NCBI RefSeq assembly: GCF_943192995.1
Contig: NZ_CALPCP010000009.1
Coordinates: 1-64,000 of the forward strand
Reading direction: 5' to 3'
Source: Flintibacter muris
Lineage (GTDB): Bacteria; Bacillota; Clostridia; Oscillospirales; Oscillospiraceae
DNA length: 64,000 nucleotides
Numbering within the stretch: the first letter of the stretch is position 1; the number at the start of each line of letters is the position of its first letter. The notes beneath the pieces were generated by a model, which did not search any database, was not told the DNA's origin, and saw nothing but the letters and a program-made list of their open reading frames with translations. The translations under genes and the position numbers were made by a program. Below, piece by piece: positions 15,856 through 23,161 of the stretch.

Positions 15856-17016
15856 TTATCCCTTGGCCACGGCCAGGGCGCGGTATACGTCCAGAATGCG
15901 GGTGAACAGGGCATCCTCAGGTTTCAGGCCGGTGTACTGTTCCAGCGCCCGCTCCACGCCGCCGTCCTCAATGGCCTTCATCAGCTCCACGCTCTGCTCA
16001 TCCTCGGGGCAGTTGAAGTGGAGGGCAGCGGCCGCGCCGAAGATCAGGTGATCCACAGGCAGCCCATAGCCGTAGGCGGTCATCAGAGGCTTCATCAGCC
16101 GGTCGGTGGGGGACAGCTTGCGGATGGGCTCCCGGGCCACCCGCTGGGTCTCGTCCGCCAGGAAGGGGTTCTGGAAGCGGGCAAAGATACGCTCAATATA
16201 GGCGTGGTGGGCATCGGGATCAAAGCCGAACTTTTTAATCAGCCCCTCGCCGCTCTCCCACATGGCCTGGTGGACCAGTGCGCCAATGGCGGGGTCGGCA
16301 ATGCTCTCCACAATGGTCTTGTGGCCCTTGAGAGAGCCCAGGTAGGCGCAGATGGCGTGGCCGCTGTTCAGGGTGAACAGCTTGCGCTCCAGATAGGCGT
16401 CCAGGTTGTCCACCCAGCCCAGCCCCTCAATCTCGGGCCGCTCGCCCTTCCAGCCGCCCTTCTCCACATCCCACTCGGTGTACTGCTCCACAGCCACATC
16501 CAGGGGATTTTCAAAGTTGGCCTTGGGGACGATACGGTCTACGGCGCAGTCGGCAAAGCCCACATACTCCTTGGCGTAGGCGGCCTCCTCCTCGCTCAGA
16601 TTGCTGTAGACGGCCTCCCGCAGCTGGCTGGTACCCCGGATGGCGTTTTCACAGGCCACCACGTTCAGGATCCGGGTGCTCCCGGCCTCCTTCCGGGCCC
16701 GGATACCGGCGGCGATAGGTTTGGCCACAATGGGCAGAATGCGCAGGCCCACGGCGGTGGTGATGAGCTCGCAGTCGCCGGCAATGGCTTCCACCAGCTC
16801 CGGGCCGGCGGAGGAGATGCCGCTGATGTTGGTGACGGTCAGGTCAGAGCACTCCCTGTCCTGAATGTGGACGGTGTAGCTCCTGCGCTGGTTGATGGCG
16901 GAGATCAGGTTGTCCGCCACGTCGGCAAAGGTGACATGGTAGCCGCTCTTCTCCAGCAGGGCCCCGATAAAGCCCCGGCCAATGTTGCCCGCGCCAATCA
17001 TGATCGCTTGTTTCAT
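15856..17016 (-). CDS. mtlD: Mannitol-1-phosphate 5-dehydrogenase
   Basis: 386 residues. The NAD-binding motif is GAGNIGRGF (8-16). The polyol-dehydrogenase signature region includes DRIVPKAN, and the catalytic lysine region KLFTLNSGHA lies near residue 213. The enzyme oxidises mannitol 1-phosphate, produced by the mannitol PTS, to fructose 6-phosphate. AAGGAAGG lies upstream. The gene is divergent from the DeoR regulator and mtlA rather than downstream of mtlA as in many Firmicutes. Confidence 0.96.
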   Translation of the reverse strand: MKQAIMIGAGNIGRGFIGALLEKSGYHVTFADVADNLISAINQRRSYTVHIQDRECSDLTVTNISGISSAGPELVEAIAGDCELITTAVGLRILPIVAKPIAAGIRARKEAGSTRILNVVACENAIRGTSQLREAVYSNLSEEEAAYAKEYVGFADCAVDRIVPKANFENPLDVAVEQYTEWDVEKGGWKGERPEIEGLGWVDNLDAYLERKLFTLNSGHAICAYLGSLKGHKTIVESIADPAIGALVHQAMWESGEGLIKKFGFDPDAHHAYIERIFARFQNPFLADETQRVAREPIRKLSPTDRLMKPLMTAYGYGLPVDHLIFGAAAALHFNCPEDEQSVELMKAIEDGGVERALEQYTGLKPEDALFTRILDVYRALAVAKG

Positions 17017-17084
17017 GTTCTTACCTTCCTTTATTTTGTTGATATTGAGAGTGTGCGGGATGCTCCGGTGTTTCCTTGGCTAAG

Positions 17085-17113
17085 AGTATAGCCCATCCCC
17101 TCGGGGATAACAA
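17085..17113 (-). promoter_or_regulatory. mtlD promoter with palindromic operator
   Basis: On the minus strand TTGTTA (17108-17113) and TATACT (17085-17090) are 17 bp apart. The spacer contains the perfect palindrome ATCCCCTCGGGGAT (17095-17108), a natural place for a repressor to bind. Confidence 0.6.
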
Positions 17114-17348
17114 GCGGTAAAGCGCCGAAATATCCACCCCGGTTTTCGCCCAAAAAAGTGATTTTGCACGTTTTTGATTGTTTTACTCCGACTGAACACA
17201 TTTTTCCCTTTCTTGGCCCGTTTTTTGCTGGTGAGGGCTGGACTCGAATCAAAGGCGGCTCTCCGATTTTTTGGAAATTCTCGTGCGTTTTATATATTAT
17301 AGACAAAAATTGAGGCGATATTTTGTGAGCTTAGCCGCTGAAAATTGG

Positions 17349-17377
17349 TTGACTTTCCCTTCGGGCTATGCTAGGAT
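17349..17377 (+). promoter_or_regulatory. Promoter of the DeoR regulator and mtlA
   Basis: TTGACT (17349-17354) and TAGGAT (17372-17377) are exactly 17 bp apart. Transcription should start near 17384. Confidence 0.7.
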
Positions 17378-17385
17378 AGCTTTAG

Positions 17386-17416
17386 TCAAAATCAATCATA
17401 AATTCAAAATCAATCA
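17386..17416 (+). promoter_or_regulatory. Direct-repeat operator candidate for DeoR
   Basis: TCAAAATCAATCA occurs twice (17386-17398 and 17404-17416), 18 bp apart. It lies immediately after the predicted transcription start and before the Shine-Dalgarno. DeoR-family proteins often bind short direct repeats, so this is a likely autoregulatory site. Confidence 0.55.
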
Positions 17417-17434
17417 GAAGGGAGTGAGTACATT

Positions 17435-18178
17435 ATGCTGGCTGAACAGCGCGCAAGAGCCATTTTGCAGCAGATCTCCCAGCATCAGACCGTAAGCGTA
17501 ACAGACCTGTGCCAGGCCACCGGGGCATCGGAGGCCACCATCCGCCGGGACTTAAACGCCCTGGCCCGCCAGGGCAAGCTGGTGAAAATCCACGGAGGGG
17601 CCACCAGCCTGGAGGAGGAGGAGTTCCTGGCCCGGGAGCCCGACCTTGCCACCAAGCAGCGCTACTCCCGGGAGAAGGAGCGCATTGCCCGCTACGCCTC
17701 CGGCCTGGTGGGGGAGGACGACGTGGTCTTTCTGGACACAGGCACCACCATGCTCCACCTGGCCGACCATCTGAAGGGCTCCAAGGCCCTGTTCGTCACC
17801 AGCAGCATTGACCTGGCCGGACGGCTCACCGCCCACAGCCTCCACGTCTATGTGCTGGGCGGTGCGCTCAAGCTGGGCACGGTGGACATTGTGGGCGCCG
17901 AAGCCCTGAACGCTCTGCGGCGCTACAACTTTACCAAGGTGTTTCTGGGCACCAGCGGGGTCAGCATCAGCCAGGGGTTCACCACCCCGGACCCGGAGGC
18001 GGCGGCGCTGAAATCGCTGGCGGCCTCCCGCGCCCAGTCGGTCTACATGCTGGCCGACTCCAGCAAGTTCGGCCGGGTCACCGCCGCCACCATCCTGCCC
18101 CTGGAGGCCGCCCAGATCATCACCGACAAGCTGCCCGACCGCAAATACCTGGACAGCACCGACATTATCGCGGTCTGA
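17435..18178 (+). CDS. DeoR/GlpR-family transcriptional regulator, probable mannitol repressor
   Basis: 247 residues. The N-terminal DeoR HTH (VSVTDLCQATGASEATIRRDLNAL in two helices, 20-43) is followed by KLVKIHGGA, typical of the family. The C-terminal DeoRC sugar-phosphate-sensing domain spans about 75-235 (VFLDTGTTMLHLAD, then FLGTSGVSISQGFTTPD). It sits 48 bp upstream of mtlA and divergent from mtlD, so it probably represses mannitol genes. In other Firmicutes this job is usually done by the PRD-containing MtlR. Confidence 0.9.
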   Translation: MLAEQRARAILQQISQHQTVSVTDLCQATGASEATIRRDLNALARQGKLVKIHGGATSLEEEEFLAREPDLATKQRYSREKERIARYASGLVGEDDVVFLDTGTTMLHLADHLKGSKALFVTSSIDLAGRLTAHSLHVYVLGGALKLGTVDIVGAEALNALRRYNFTKVFLGTSGVSISQGFTTPDPEAAALKSLAASRAQSVYMLADSSKFGRVTAATILPLEAAQIITDKLPDRKYLDSTDIIAV

Positions 18179-18226
18179 CCGCGGCTCCATCCCCAAACGG
18201 ACCATTAAAAGGAAAGGAAGATACCA

Positions 18227-20128
18227 TTGAAAGAACATGTACAAAAATTTGGCCGTTTCCTCAGCGGAATGGTCATGCCCAACATTGGGGCCTTCATAGC
18301 CTGGGGCCTGATCGCCGCTCTGTTTATCCCCGCCGGCTGGCTGGGCAAGTGGGGGCCCGCCGCCACCATCAACAACATGGTGGTTCCTATGCTCTCCTAT
18401 CTGCTGCCCATTCTGATTGGCTACACCGGCGGTAAAGCCGTAGGCGGTCAGAAGGGCGCCGTCACCGGCGCGCTGGCTACTCTGGGCGCCATAGCATCCA
18501 CTGACGCCACTATGTTTATCGGCGCCATGATCTGCGGCCCTCTGGGCGGCTGGTGCATCAAGAAGTTTGACCAGAAGATGGAGGGACACATTCCCGCCGG
18601 CTTCGAGATGGTGGTCAACAACTTCTCGGTGGGCATTATCGGCGGCATTCTGGCCATTCTTTCCATCTTTGTGATCGGCCCCGCCTGTGTGGTCATCACC
18701 AACATCCTGGGCACAGGGGTCAGCTTCCTGGTGGACCACGGGCTGCTGCCCTTTACCGCTGTGCTGGTGGAGCCGGCCAAGGTGCTCTTCCTGAACAACG
18801 CCATCAATCACGGTGTGTTTACCCCAATCGGCACCGCTCAGGCCATGGAAACCGGCAAGTCCATTCTGTTTATGATTGAGTCCAACCCCGGCCCCGGCCT
18901 GGGCCTGCTGCTGGCCTACTGTGTGGCCGGCAAGGGTGAGACCCGCTCCTCCGCCGGCGCCGCCGCCATCATCCAATTTGTAGGCGGCATCCACGAGATT
19001 TACTTCCCCTACATTCTGATGAACCCCATCGTAATCCTGGGCCCCATGATCGGCAACATTGCCGGCATCTTCACCCTGTCCGCTCTGGGTGGCGGACTGG
19101 TTGCCGCAGCCTCCCCCGGCAGCATCATCGCCGAAGTTCTCATGACTCCCCAGGGCGGCTATGTGGCCAATTTTGCCGGTATCGGCATTGCCGCAGTGGT
19201 CAGTTTTGCCATCTCCGTCTTCCTGCTGAAGATGTTCGGCAAGGACACCAGCCTGGCCGAGGCACAGGCCCAGGTGGCCGCCTCCAAGGCCGCGTCCAAG
19301 GGTCAGGCCGCTCCCGCCGACGCCCCCACCGGCGCTGAGGTGGACATCCACTCCGTGAAGAAGATTGTCTTCGCCTGCGACGCCGGCATGGGCTCCTCCG
19401 CTATGGGCGCCACCATGCTGCGCAACAAGCTGAAGGACGCCGGTATCACTGATATCGAGGTCATTCACCACCCTGTGTCTGAGATTCCCTCCGACTGCCA
19501 GATCGTTGTCACCCACCATGAACTGGCCCACCGGGCTGTGGCCAGCAATCCCAAGGCCCGGGTCATCCCCATCCAGAACTTTATGGGCGCCCCTGAGTAT
19601 GCCATGCTGGTGGAAGAGCTGGTGGCCGCCCGCAGCGGCAAAGCCGCTCCCGCCCCCGCCGCCAAGCCCGCCGAGGCTCCCGCCGCCCCTGGAGCCATCC
19701 TGCTGGAGAAGAAGAACATCCTTCTCAACTGCAAGTCCGTTACCCCTGAGGAGGCCATCCGCGCCTGCGGCAAGCTGATGGTGGACAGCGGCTACTGCAC
19801 CGAGGGCTACGTCCAGGGCATGATCGAGCGCAACGCCGGCTTCCCTGTGGCCATTGGCAGCCACGTGGCCATCCCCCACGGCACCAACGAGTCCCGGGAG
19901 TTCATCCAGAAGACCGGCCTGGTGGTTATGACCTATCCCCAGGGCATTGTCTGGGGCGAGGACGAGGAGCTTGTCCGCCTGGTGATTGGCATTGCCTCCC
20001 AGGGAGAGGAGCATCTGGACATCCTCAACCGGATTGTGGAGGTCTGCGAGACTGAGGAGGACACCGACGCTCTGGTGGACAGCGCCACCGTGGAAGAGCT
20101 GTATAAGAAGCTGAACGGTCTGTCCTGA
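18227..20128 (+). CDS. mtlA: Mannitol-specific PTS transporter, fused EIICBA
   Basis: 633 residues with a TTG start behind AAAGGAAGG. EIIC membrane domain spans about 1-340, including the conserved GGIHEIYFP (253-261). EIIB covers about 377-470, with phospho-Cys384 in FACDAGMGSSAMGA. An Ala/Pro linker leads to EIIA (about 490-633), with the phosphorylated histidine at residue 551 in VAIPHGTNES. It imports and phosphorylates mannitol with phosphoryl groups from HPr. The full CBA fusion is the E. coli arrangement; many Firmicutes have a separate EIIA. Confidence 0.96.
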   Translation: MKEHVQKFGRFLSGMVMPNIGAFIAWGLIAALFIPAGWLGKWGPAATINNMVVPMLSYLLPILIGYTGGKAVGGQKGAVTGALATLGAIASTDATMFIGAMICGPLGGWCIKKFDQKMEGHIPAGFEMVVNNFSVGIIGGILAILSIFVIGPACVVITNILGTGVSFLVDHGLLPFTAVLVEPAKVLFLNNAINHGVFTPIGTAQAMETGKSILFMIESNPGPGLGLLLAYCVAGKGETRSSAGAAAIIQFVGGIHEIYFPYILMNPIVILGPMIGNIAGIFTLSALGGGLVAAASPGSIIAEVLMTPQGGYVANFAGIGIAAVVSFAISVFLLKMFGKDTSLAEAQAQVAASKAASKGQAAPADAPTGAEVDIHSVKKIVFACDAGMGSSAMGATMLRNKLKDAGITDIEVIHHPVSEIPSDCQIVVTHHELAHRAVASNPKARVIPIQNFMGAPEYAMLVEELVAARSGKAAPAPAAKPAEAPAAPGAILLEKKNILLNCKSVTPEEAIRACGKLMVDSGYCTEGYVQGMIERNAGFPVAIGSHVAIPHGTNESREFIQKTGLVVMTYPQGIVWGEDEELVRLVIGIASQGEEHLDILNRIVEVCETEEDTDALVDSATVEELYKKLNGLS

Positions 20129-20167
20129 TCCCTTCGCCATCCGCAAACATTCCCGCCGCAATAAACC

Positions 20168-20209
20168 GCACCCCGCTTGTTACAATTCTTCTTGGAACAA
20201 GCGGGGTGC
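20168..20209 (+). terminator. Terminator-like hairpin after mtlA
   Basis: A perfect 14-bp stem (20168-20181 with 20196-20209, arm GCACCCCGCTTGTT) with a 14-nt loop lies 40 bp after the mtlA stop. No strong T-run follows. Confidence 0.6.
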
Positions 20210-20242
20210 CCTGCTTCGATTGATGATTGCCATAAAAACACT

Positions 20243-20278
20243 CCCGCCCGGCTGTATAGAGCAGCCGGGCGGGATTTT
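20243..20278. terminator. Intrinsic terminator, usable in both directions
   Basis: CCCGCCCGGCTG (20243-20254) pairs perfectly with CAGCCGGGCGGG (20262-20273). On the plus strand ATTTTAT follows; on the minus strand AGTGTTTTT follows. The minus direction would end the small frame at 20295-20432. Confidence 0.8.
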
Positions 20279-20294
20279 ATCTGGTCACTTTTAT

Positions 20295-20432
20295 TTAAAA
20301 AGAGAATGGGCCGCTGAACCTTTCCGCAGACAGCCATTTGGCCACATAGTCATGCAGCGCCTCCATAGTGTTGCCAAACTGGCCTTTAAAGGCCTCGCAG
20401 TGGTGGGTGGTATGGAACTTGCGGCTGGCCAT
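20295..20432 (-). CDS. Possible 45-residue small protein
   Basis: A short frame reads MASRKFHTTHHCEAFKGQFG, then a helix NTMEALHDYVAKWLS, ending FSGPFSF. Codons are C/G-ending like genuine genes here. An in-frame stop precedes the ATG, so it is not the visible tail of a longer frame. A strong T-tailed hairpin lies 22 bp after its stop. AAAAGG 12 bases upstream is a weak ribosome site. It is His/Phe-rich at the N-terminus and matches no family I know. It could also be a decayed gene end. Confidence 0.38.
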   Translation of the reverse strand: MASRKFHTTHHCEAFKGQFGNTMEALHDYVAKWLSAERFSGPFSF

Positions 20433-20452
20433 TACTGTGGCCGGCCTTTTAT

Positions 20453-20505
20453 TTTACATGAATTTTACACGGCTCTGGTAATGAATTTTACATATATTTG
20501 TTACA
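20453..20505 (+). promoter_or_regulatory. Pho-box-like repeats upstream of the Na/Pi transporter
   Basis: TTTACA occurs at 20453-20458, 20464-20469 (11 bp apart) and 20487-20492 (23 bp further), with GTTACA at 20500-20505. Gram-positive PhoP binds TT(A/T)ACA-like direct repeats about 11 bp apart. The site fits the transporter gene and the PhoB/PhoR-like pair downstream. Confidence 0.5.
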
Positions 20506-20541
20506 ATATAGAGCGAGAACGTGTAAAGGGGAAATGATTTG

Positions 20542-22287
20542 ATGGACATCTTTGACGCGCTGACGCTGATTGGCGGGTTGAGTCTGTTCCTGTTCGGCAT
20601 GAGCGTGATGGGACAGGCCCTGGAGCGCAGGGCCGGCGGACAGCTCCGCTCCCTTTTGGGCAAGCTGACCTCCGGCAAGCTCACCGGGCTTTTAACCGGT
20701 TTGGGTGTGACCGCCGTGATTCAGAGCTCCTCAGCCACCACGGTGATGGTGGTGGGTTTTGTCAACTCCGGACTGATGAACTTGAAGCAGGCTGTCAACG
20801 TCATCATGGGGGCCAATATCGGGACCACCGTGACCGCCTGGGTTTTGAGCCTTGCGGGAATTGACAGCGGGAACGTGGTAATCAAACTGCTAAAGCCCTC
20901 CTCCTTTACGCCGGTTCTGGCCTTTCTTGGCATTATTTTTTATATGTTCTGCGGGAACGCCAAGAAAAAGGACACTGGCATGATTCTGCTGGGCTTTGCC
21001 ACGCTGATGTTTGGCATGGAGACCATGTCCGGCGCTGTTGCCGGACTGCGGGAGGTCCCCGCCTTTCAGCAGATGTTTATTCTGTTCAAAAATCCGGTTT
21101 TAGGGGTGGCAGCGGGCACGGTGCTCACCGCTGTGATCCAGTCCAGCTCTGCCTCGGTGGGTATTTTGCAGGCGCTGGCGGTGACGGGACAGGTCTCCTA
21201 CGGGGCGGCGATTCCCATTATCATGGGCCAGAACATTGGAACCTGCGTAACGGCTATGATCTCCTCCGTCGGAGCGAACAAAAACGCGAAGCGGGCCGCC
21301 CTGGTCCATCTCTCCTTTAACATCATCGGAACGGCGGTGCTGCTGTCAGTGTTCTGTCTGCTCCGGGTGTTCCTTCGCCCGCCGTTTCTGGACGAGCCTG
21401 CCTCTTTGTGGGGCATCGCCGTAGCCCACTCTGTGTTCAATGTGCTGTGTACCATGCTGATGCTGCCGCTGTCCGGTATTCTGGAGCGGCTTGTCACTGT
21501 TCTGGTTCCTGATGCCAGACAGCCAGAGGTGTTTTCCGGTCTGGATGAGCGCCTGCTTGCCGCGCCGCCCATTGCGCTGGAGCGGTGCCGGGGGGCGGCG
21601 GCAGACATGGCGGCGGATGCCGTCTCCTCCATGAAGCAGGCCCTTGCCTCCCTGCGGGAGTACTCCCCGGAGCTGGCTGCCTCCATTCGGGAAAAAGAGA
21701 GGCGGACGGACGATTATGAGGACCAGCTGGGCACCTACCTTGTAAACCTGAGCACCCGCCCGATCAGCGAGGAGGACAGCAGAGAGGCGGCCAAACTGCT
21801 GAAAATGATCGGTGATTTTGAGCGCATTTCCGACCACGCCGTCAACATCCTGGAGTCTGCGGAGGAGATGGAGGACAAGAGGCTGCGCTTCACCGGCGGC
21901 GCTATGGCCGAACTTGCCATTGTTTCTGCGGCGGTGGAGGACATTTTGGAGCTGTCCCTTACAGCCTTTCTTCGGGATGATCTGGACACAGCGGCAATGG
22001 TGGAGCCGCTGGAGCAGGTGATTGACCAGCTGAAAGAGCAGCTGCGCACCCGGCATATTCTCCGGATGCAGAAGGGGGACTGCTCCATAGACGCGGGATT
22101 TGCCTGGTCCGACCTGCTGACCAATCTGGAGCGCACGGCGGATCACTGCTCCAACATCGCCGGGTGTGTAATCGATATGGCCAACGACAGCATGAATCTG
22201 CACCAGTCTCTGCGCAGGGTCCGGGATGACAGCGAGGAATTCCGGCGGCGCTTTCAGCAGTACCAGCGAAAATATGCGCTTTGCTGA
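20542..22287 (+). CDS. Na+/phosphate cotransporter with PhoU-like tail (NptA/YjbB family)
   Basis: 581 residues. Two inverted Na/Pi-cotransport repeats carry the characteristic QSSSATTVM (about 61-69) and QSSSASVGI motifs, with GANIGTT and GQNIGTC following each. Around ten membrane segments occupy residues 1-315. A soluble PhoU-like helical domain fills about 345-560. AAGGGG precedes the ATG. The frame could also use a TTG one codon upstream. With Pho-box-like repeats in front and a PhoB/PhoR-like pair behind, it should take up or balance inorganic phosphate. Confidence 0.93.
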   Translation: MDIFDALTLIGGLSLFLFGMSVMGQALERRAGGQLRSLLGKLTSGKLTGLLTGLGVTAVIQSSSATTVMVVGFVNSGLMNLKQAVNVIMGANIGTTVTAWVLSLAGIDSGNVVIKLLKPSSFTPVLAFLGIIFYMFCGNAKKKDTGMILLGFATLMFGMETMSGAVAGLREVPAFQQMFILFKNPVLGVAAGTVLTAVIQSSSASVGILQALAVTGQVSYGAAIPIIMGQNIGTCVTAMISSVGANKNAKRAALVHLSFNIIGTAVLLSVFCLLRVFLRPPFLDEPASLWGIAVAHSVFNVLCTMLMLPLSGILERLVTVLVPDARQPEVFSGLDERLLAAPPIALERCRGAAADMAADAVSSMKQALASLREYSPELAASIREKERRTDDYEDQLGTYLVNLSTRPISEEDSREAAKLLKMIGDFERISDHAVNILESAEEMEDKRLRFTGGAMAELAIVSAAVEDILELSLTAFLRDDLDTAAMVEPLEQVIDQLKEQLRTRHILRMQKGDCSIDAGFAWSDLLTNLERTADHCSNIAGCVIDMANDSMNLHQSLRRVRDDSEEFRRRFQQYQRKYALC

Positions 22288-22304
22288 AGGGCGTCCTGTT
22301 CGCG

Positions 22305-22350
22305 CAGCTCAATGCAGGAGCGGCCTGCGGCCGCCTGTCACTAACAGGCA
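22305..22350. repeat. Dispersed repeat, family C (degenerate)
   Basis: GCAGGAGCGGCC-TGC-GGCCGCCTG (22314-22337) followed by the inverted pair CCTGT/ACAGG. It resembles the elements at 26644 and 51055. Confidence 0.6.
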
Positions 22351-22486
22351 GGCATATCCTTTTCTGCGGGCGGTGACTGGCTATAAATTAGGTGAGAGTA
22401 CAGTGCCGGGATGGAAAAACCCATTGCGCGGCAGGACCGGATAGGTTAAAATGAGTGGCAATACAGCCGGGGCGGAGGGGAAAGAC

Positions 22487-23161
22487 ATGATTTTTTGTGT
22501 GGAAGATGATGAGAGCATCCGGAGCCTGGAGCTCTATGCCCTGAACGCCGCCGGGTTTGAGGCCAGAGGCTTTGAGGATGGCGGCTCTTTTTTAGAGGCG
22601 CTGCAGACAGAAAAGCCGGAGCTTGTGCTCCTGGATGTGATGCTGCCCGGAACCAGCGGGGTGGAGCTGCTGAAGCTGATGAGGCAGCCCGGAGAAAACC
22701 GGGAAATTCCGGTGATTATGGCCACAGCCAGGGGGGCGGAGTACGACAAGATCCAGAGCCTGGACCTGGGCGCGGACGATTACTTGGTCAAGCCCTTCGG
22801 GATGATGGAGATGGTGTCCCGGGTCAAGGCGGTGCTGCGCCGATGCCGCCCCAGGCAGGAGCGGGATGTATTAACGGCGAAAGAGCTGTCAATGGATTTG
22901 ACAGAGCGCACCGTGACGGCAGGCGGCAGGCGGATTGCCCTCACCTACAAGGAATTTGAACTGCTGCGGCTGTTCCTCTCCGCCCCCGGCGTGGCCTTTA
23001 CCCGGGAAAAGCTCCTGGCAAGCGTTTGGGATGCGGAGTTTTCCGGCGAGACGCGGACGGTGGATATGCACATCCGCACCCTGCGGCAGAAGCTGGGCAA
23101 CTATGGCGGGATGATTGAAACGGTCCGCAATGTGGGCTACCGGCTGGAGGTTGGACAATGA
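22487..23161 (+). CDS. OmpR/PhoB-family response regulator
   Basis: 224 residues starting MIFCVEDDESIRSL. This ATG has GGAGGGGA eight bases upstream; an ATG 36 bp earlier lacks a ribosome site. The receiver domain has acidic DD near residues 7-8, phospho-Asp in LVLLDVMLPG and the Lys of LVKPFG. The C-terminal winged helix (about 130-224) ends TVRNVGYRLE. It overlaps the kinase gene by 4 bp. Neighbourhood suggests phosphate control (PhoB/PhoP role), which is inference. Confidence 0.93.
   Translation: MIFCVEDDESIRSLELYALNAAGFEARGFEDGGSFLEALQTEKPELVLLDVMLPGTSGVELLKLMRQPGENREIPVIMATARGAEYDKIQSLDLGADDYLVKPFGMMEMVSRVKAVLRRCRPRQERDVLTAKELSMDLTERTVTAGGRRIALTYKEFELLRLFLSAPGVAFTREKLLASVWDAEFSGETRTVDMHIRTLRQKLGNYGGMIETVRNVGYRLEVGQ

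Larger units (their letters stand above)
17017..17434. other. Divergent mtlD / DeoR control region
   Basis: The region carries one promoter in each direction, a perfect palindrome in the mtlD promoter spacer, and direct repeats just after the DeoR promoter. The 8-bp core CAAAATCA of those repeats also occurs once on the minus strand at 17159-17166. No gene is seen. Confidence 0.7.

Noticed and set aside
17225-17265. tRNA-like fragment (GGACTCGAATC resembles a T-loop complement)
   Set aside because: On the minus strand the loop TTCGAGT is present, but the flanking five-base arms do not pair and no D or anticodon arm can be drawn.
17552-20161. 869-residue open frame antisense to the DeoR gene and mtlA
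   Set aside because: It is a by-product of GC-rich third positions of the real genes; composition is His/Gly/Val-rich without domains, and the sense genes are certain.
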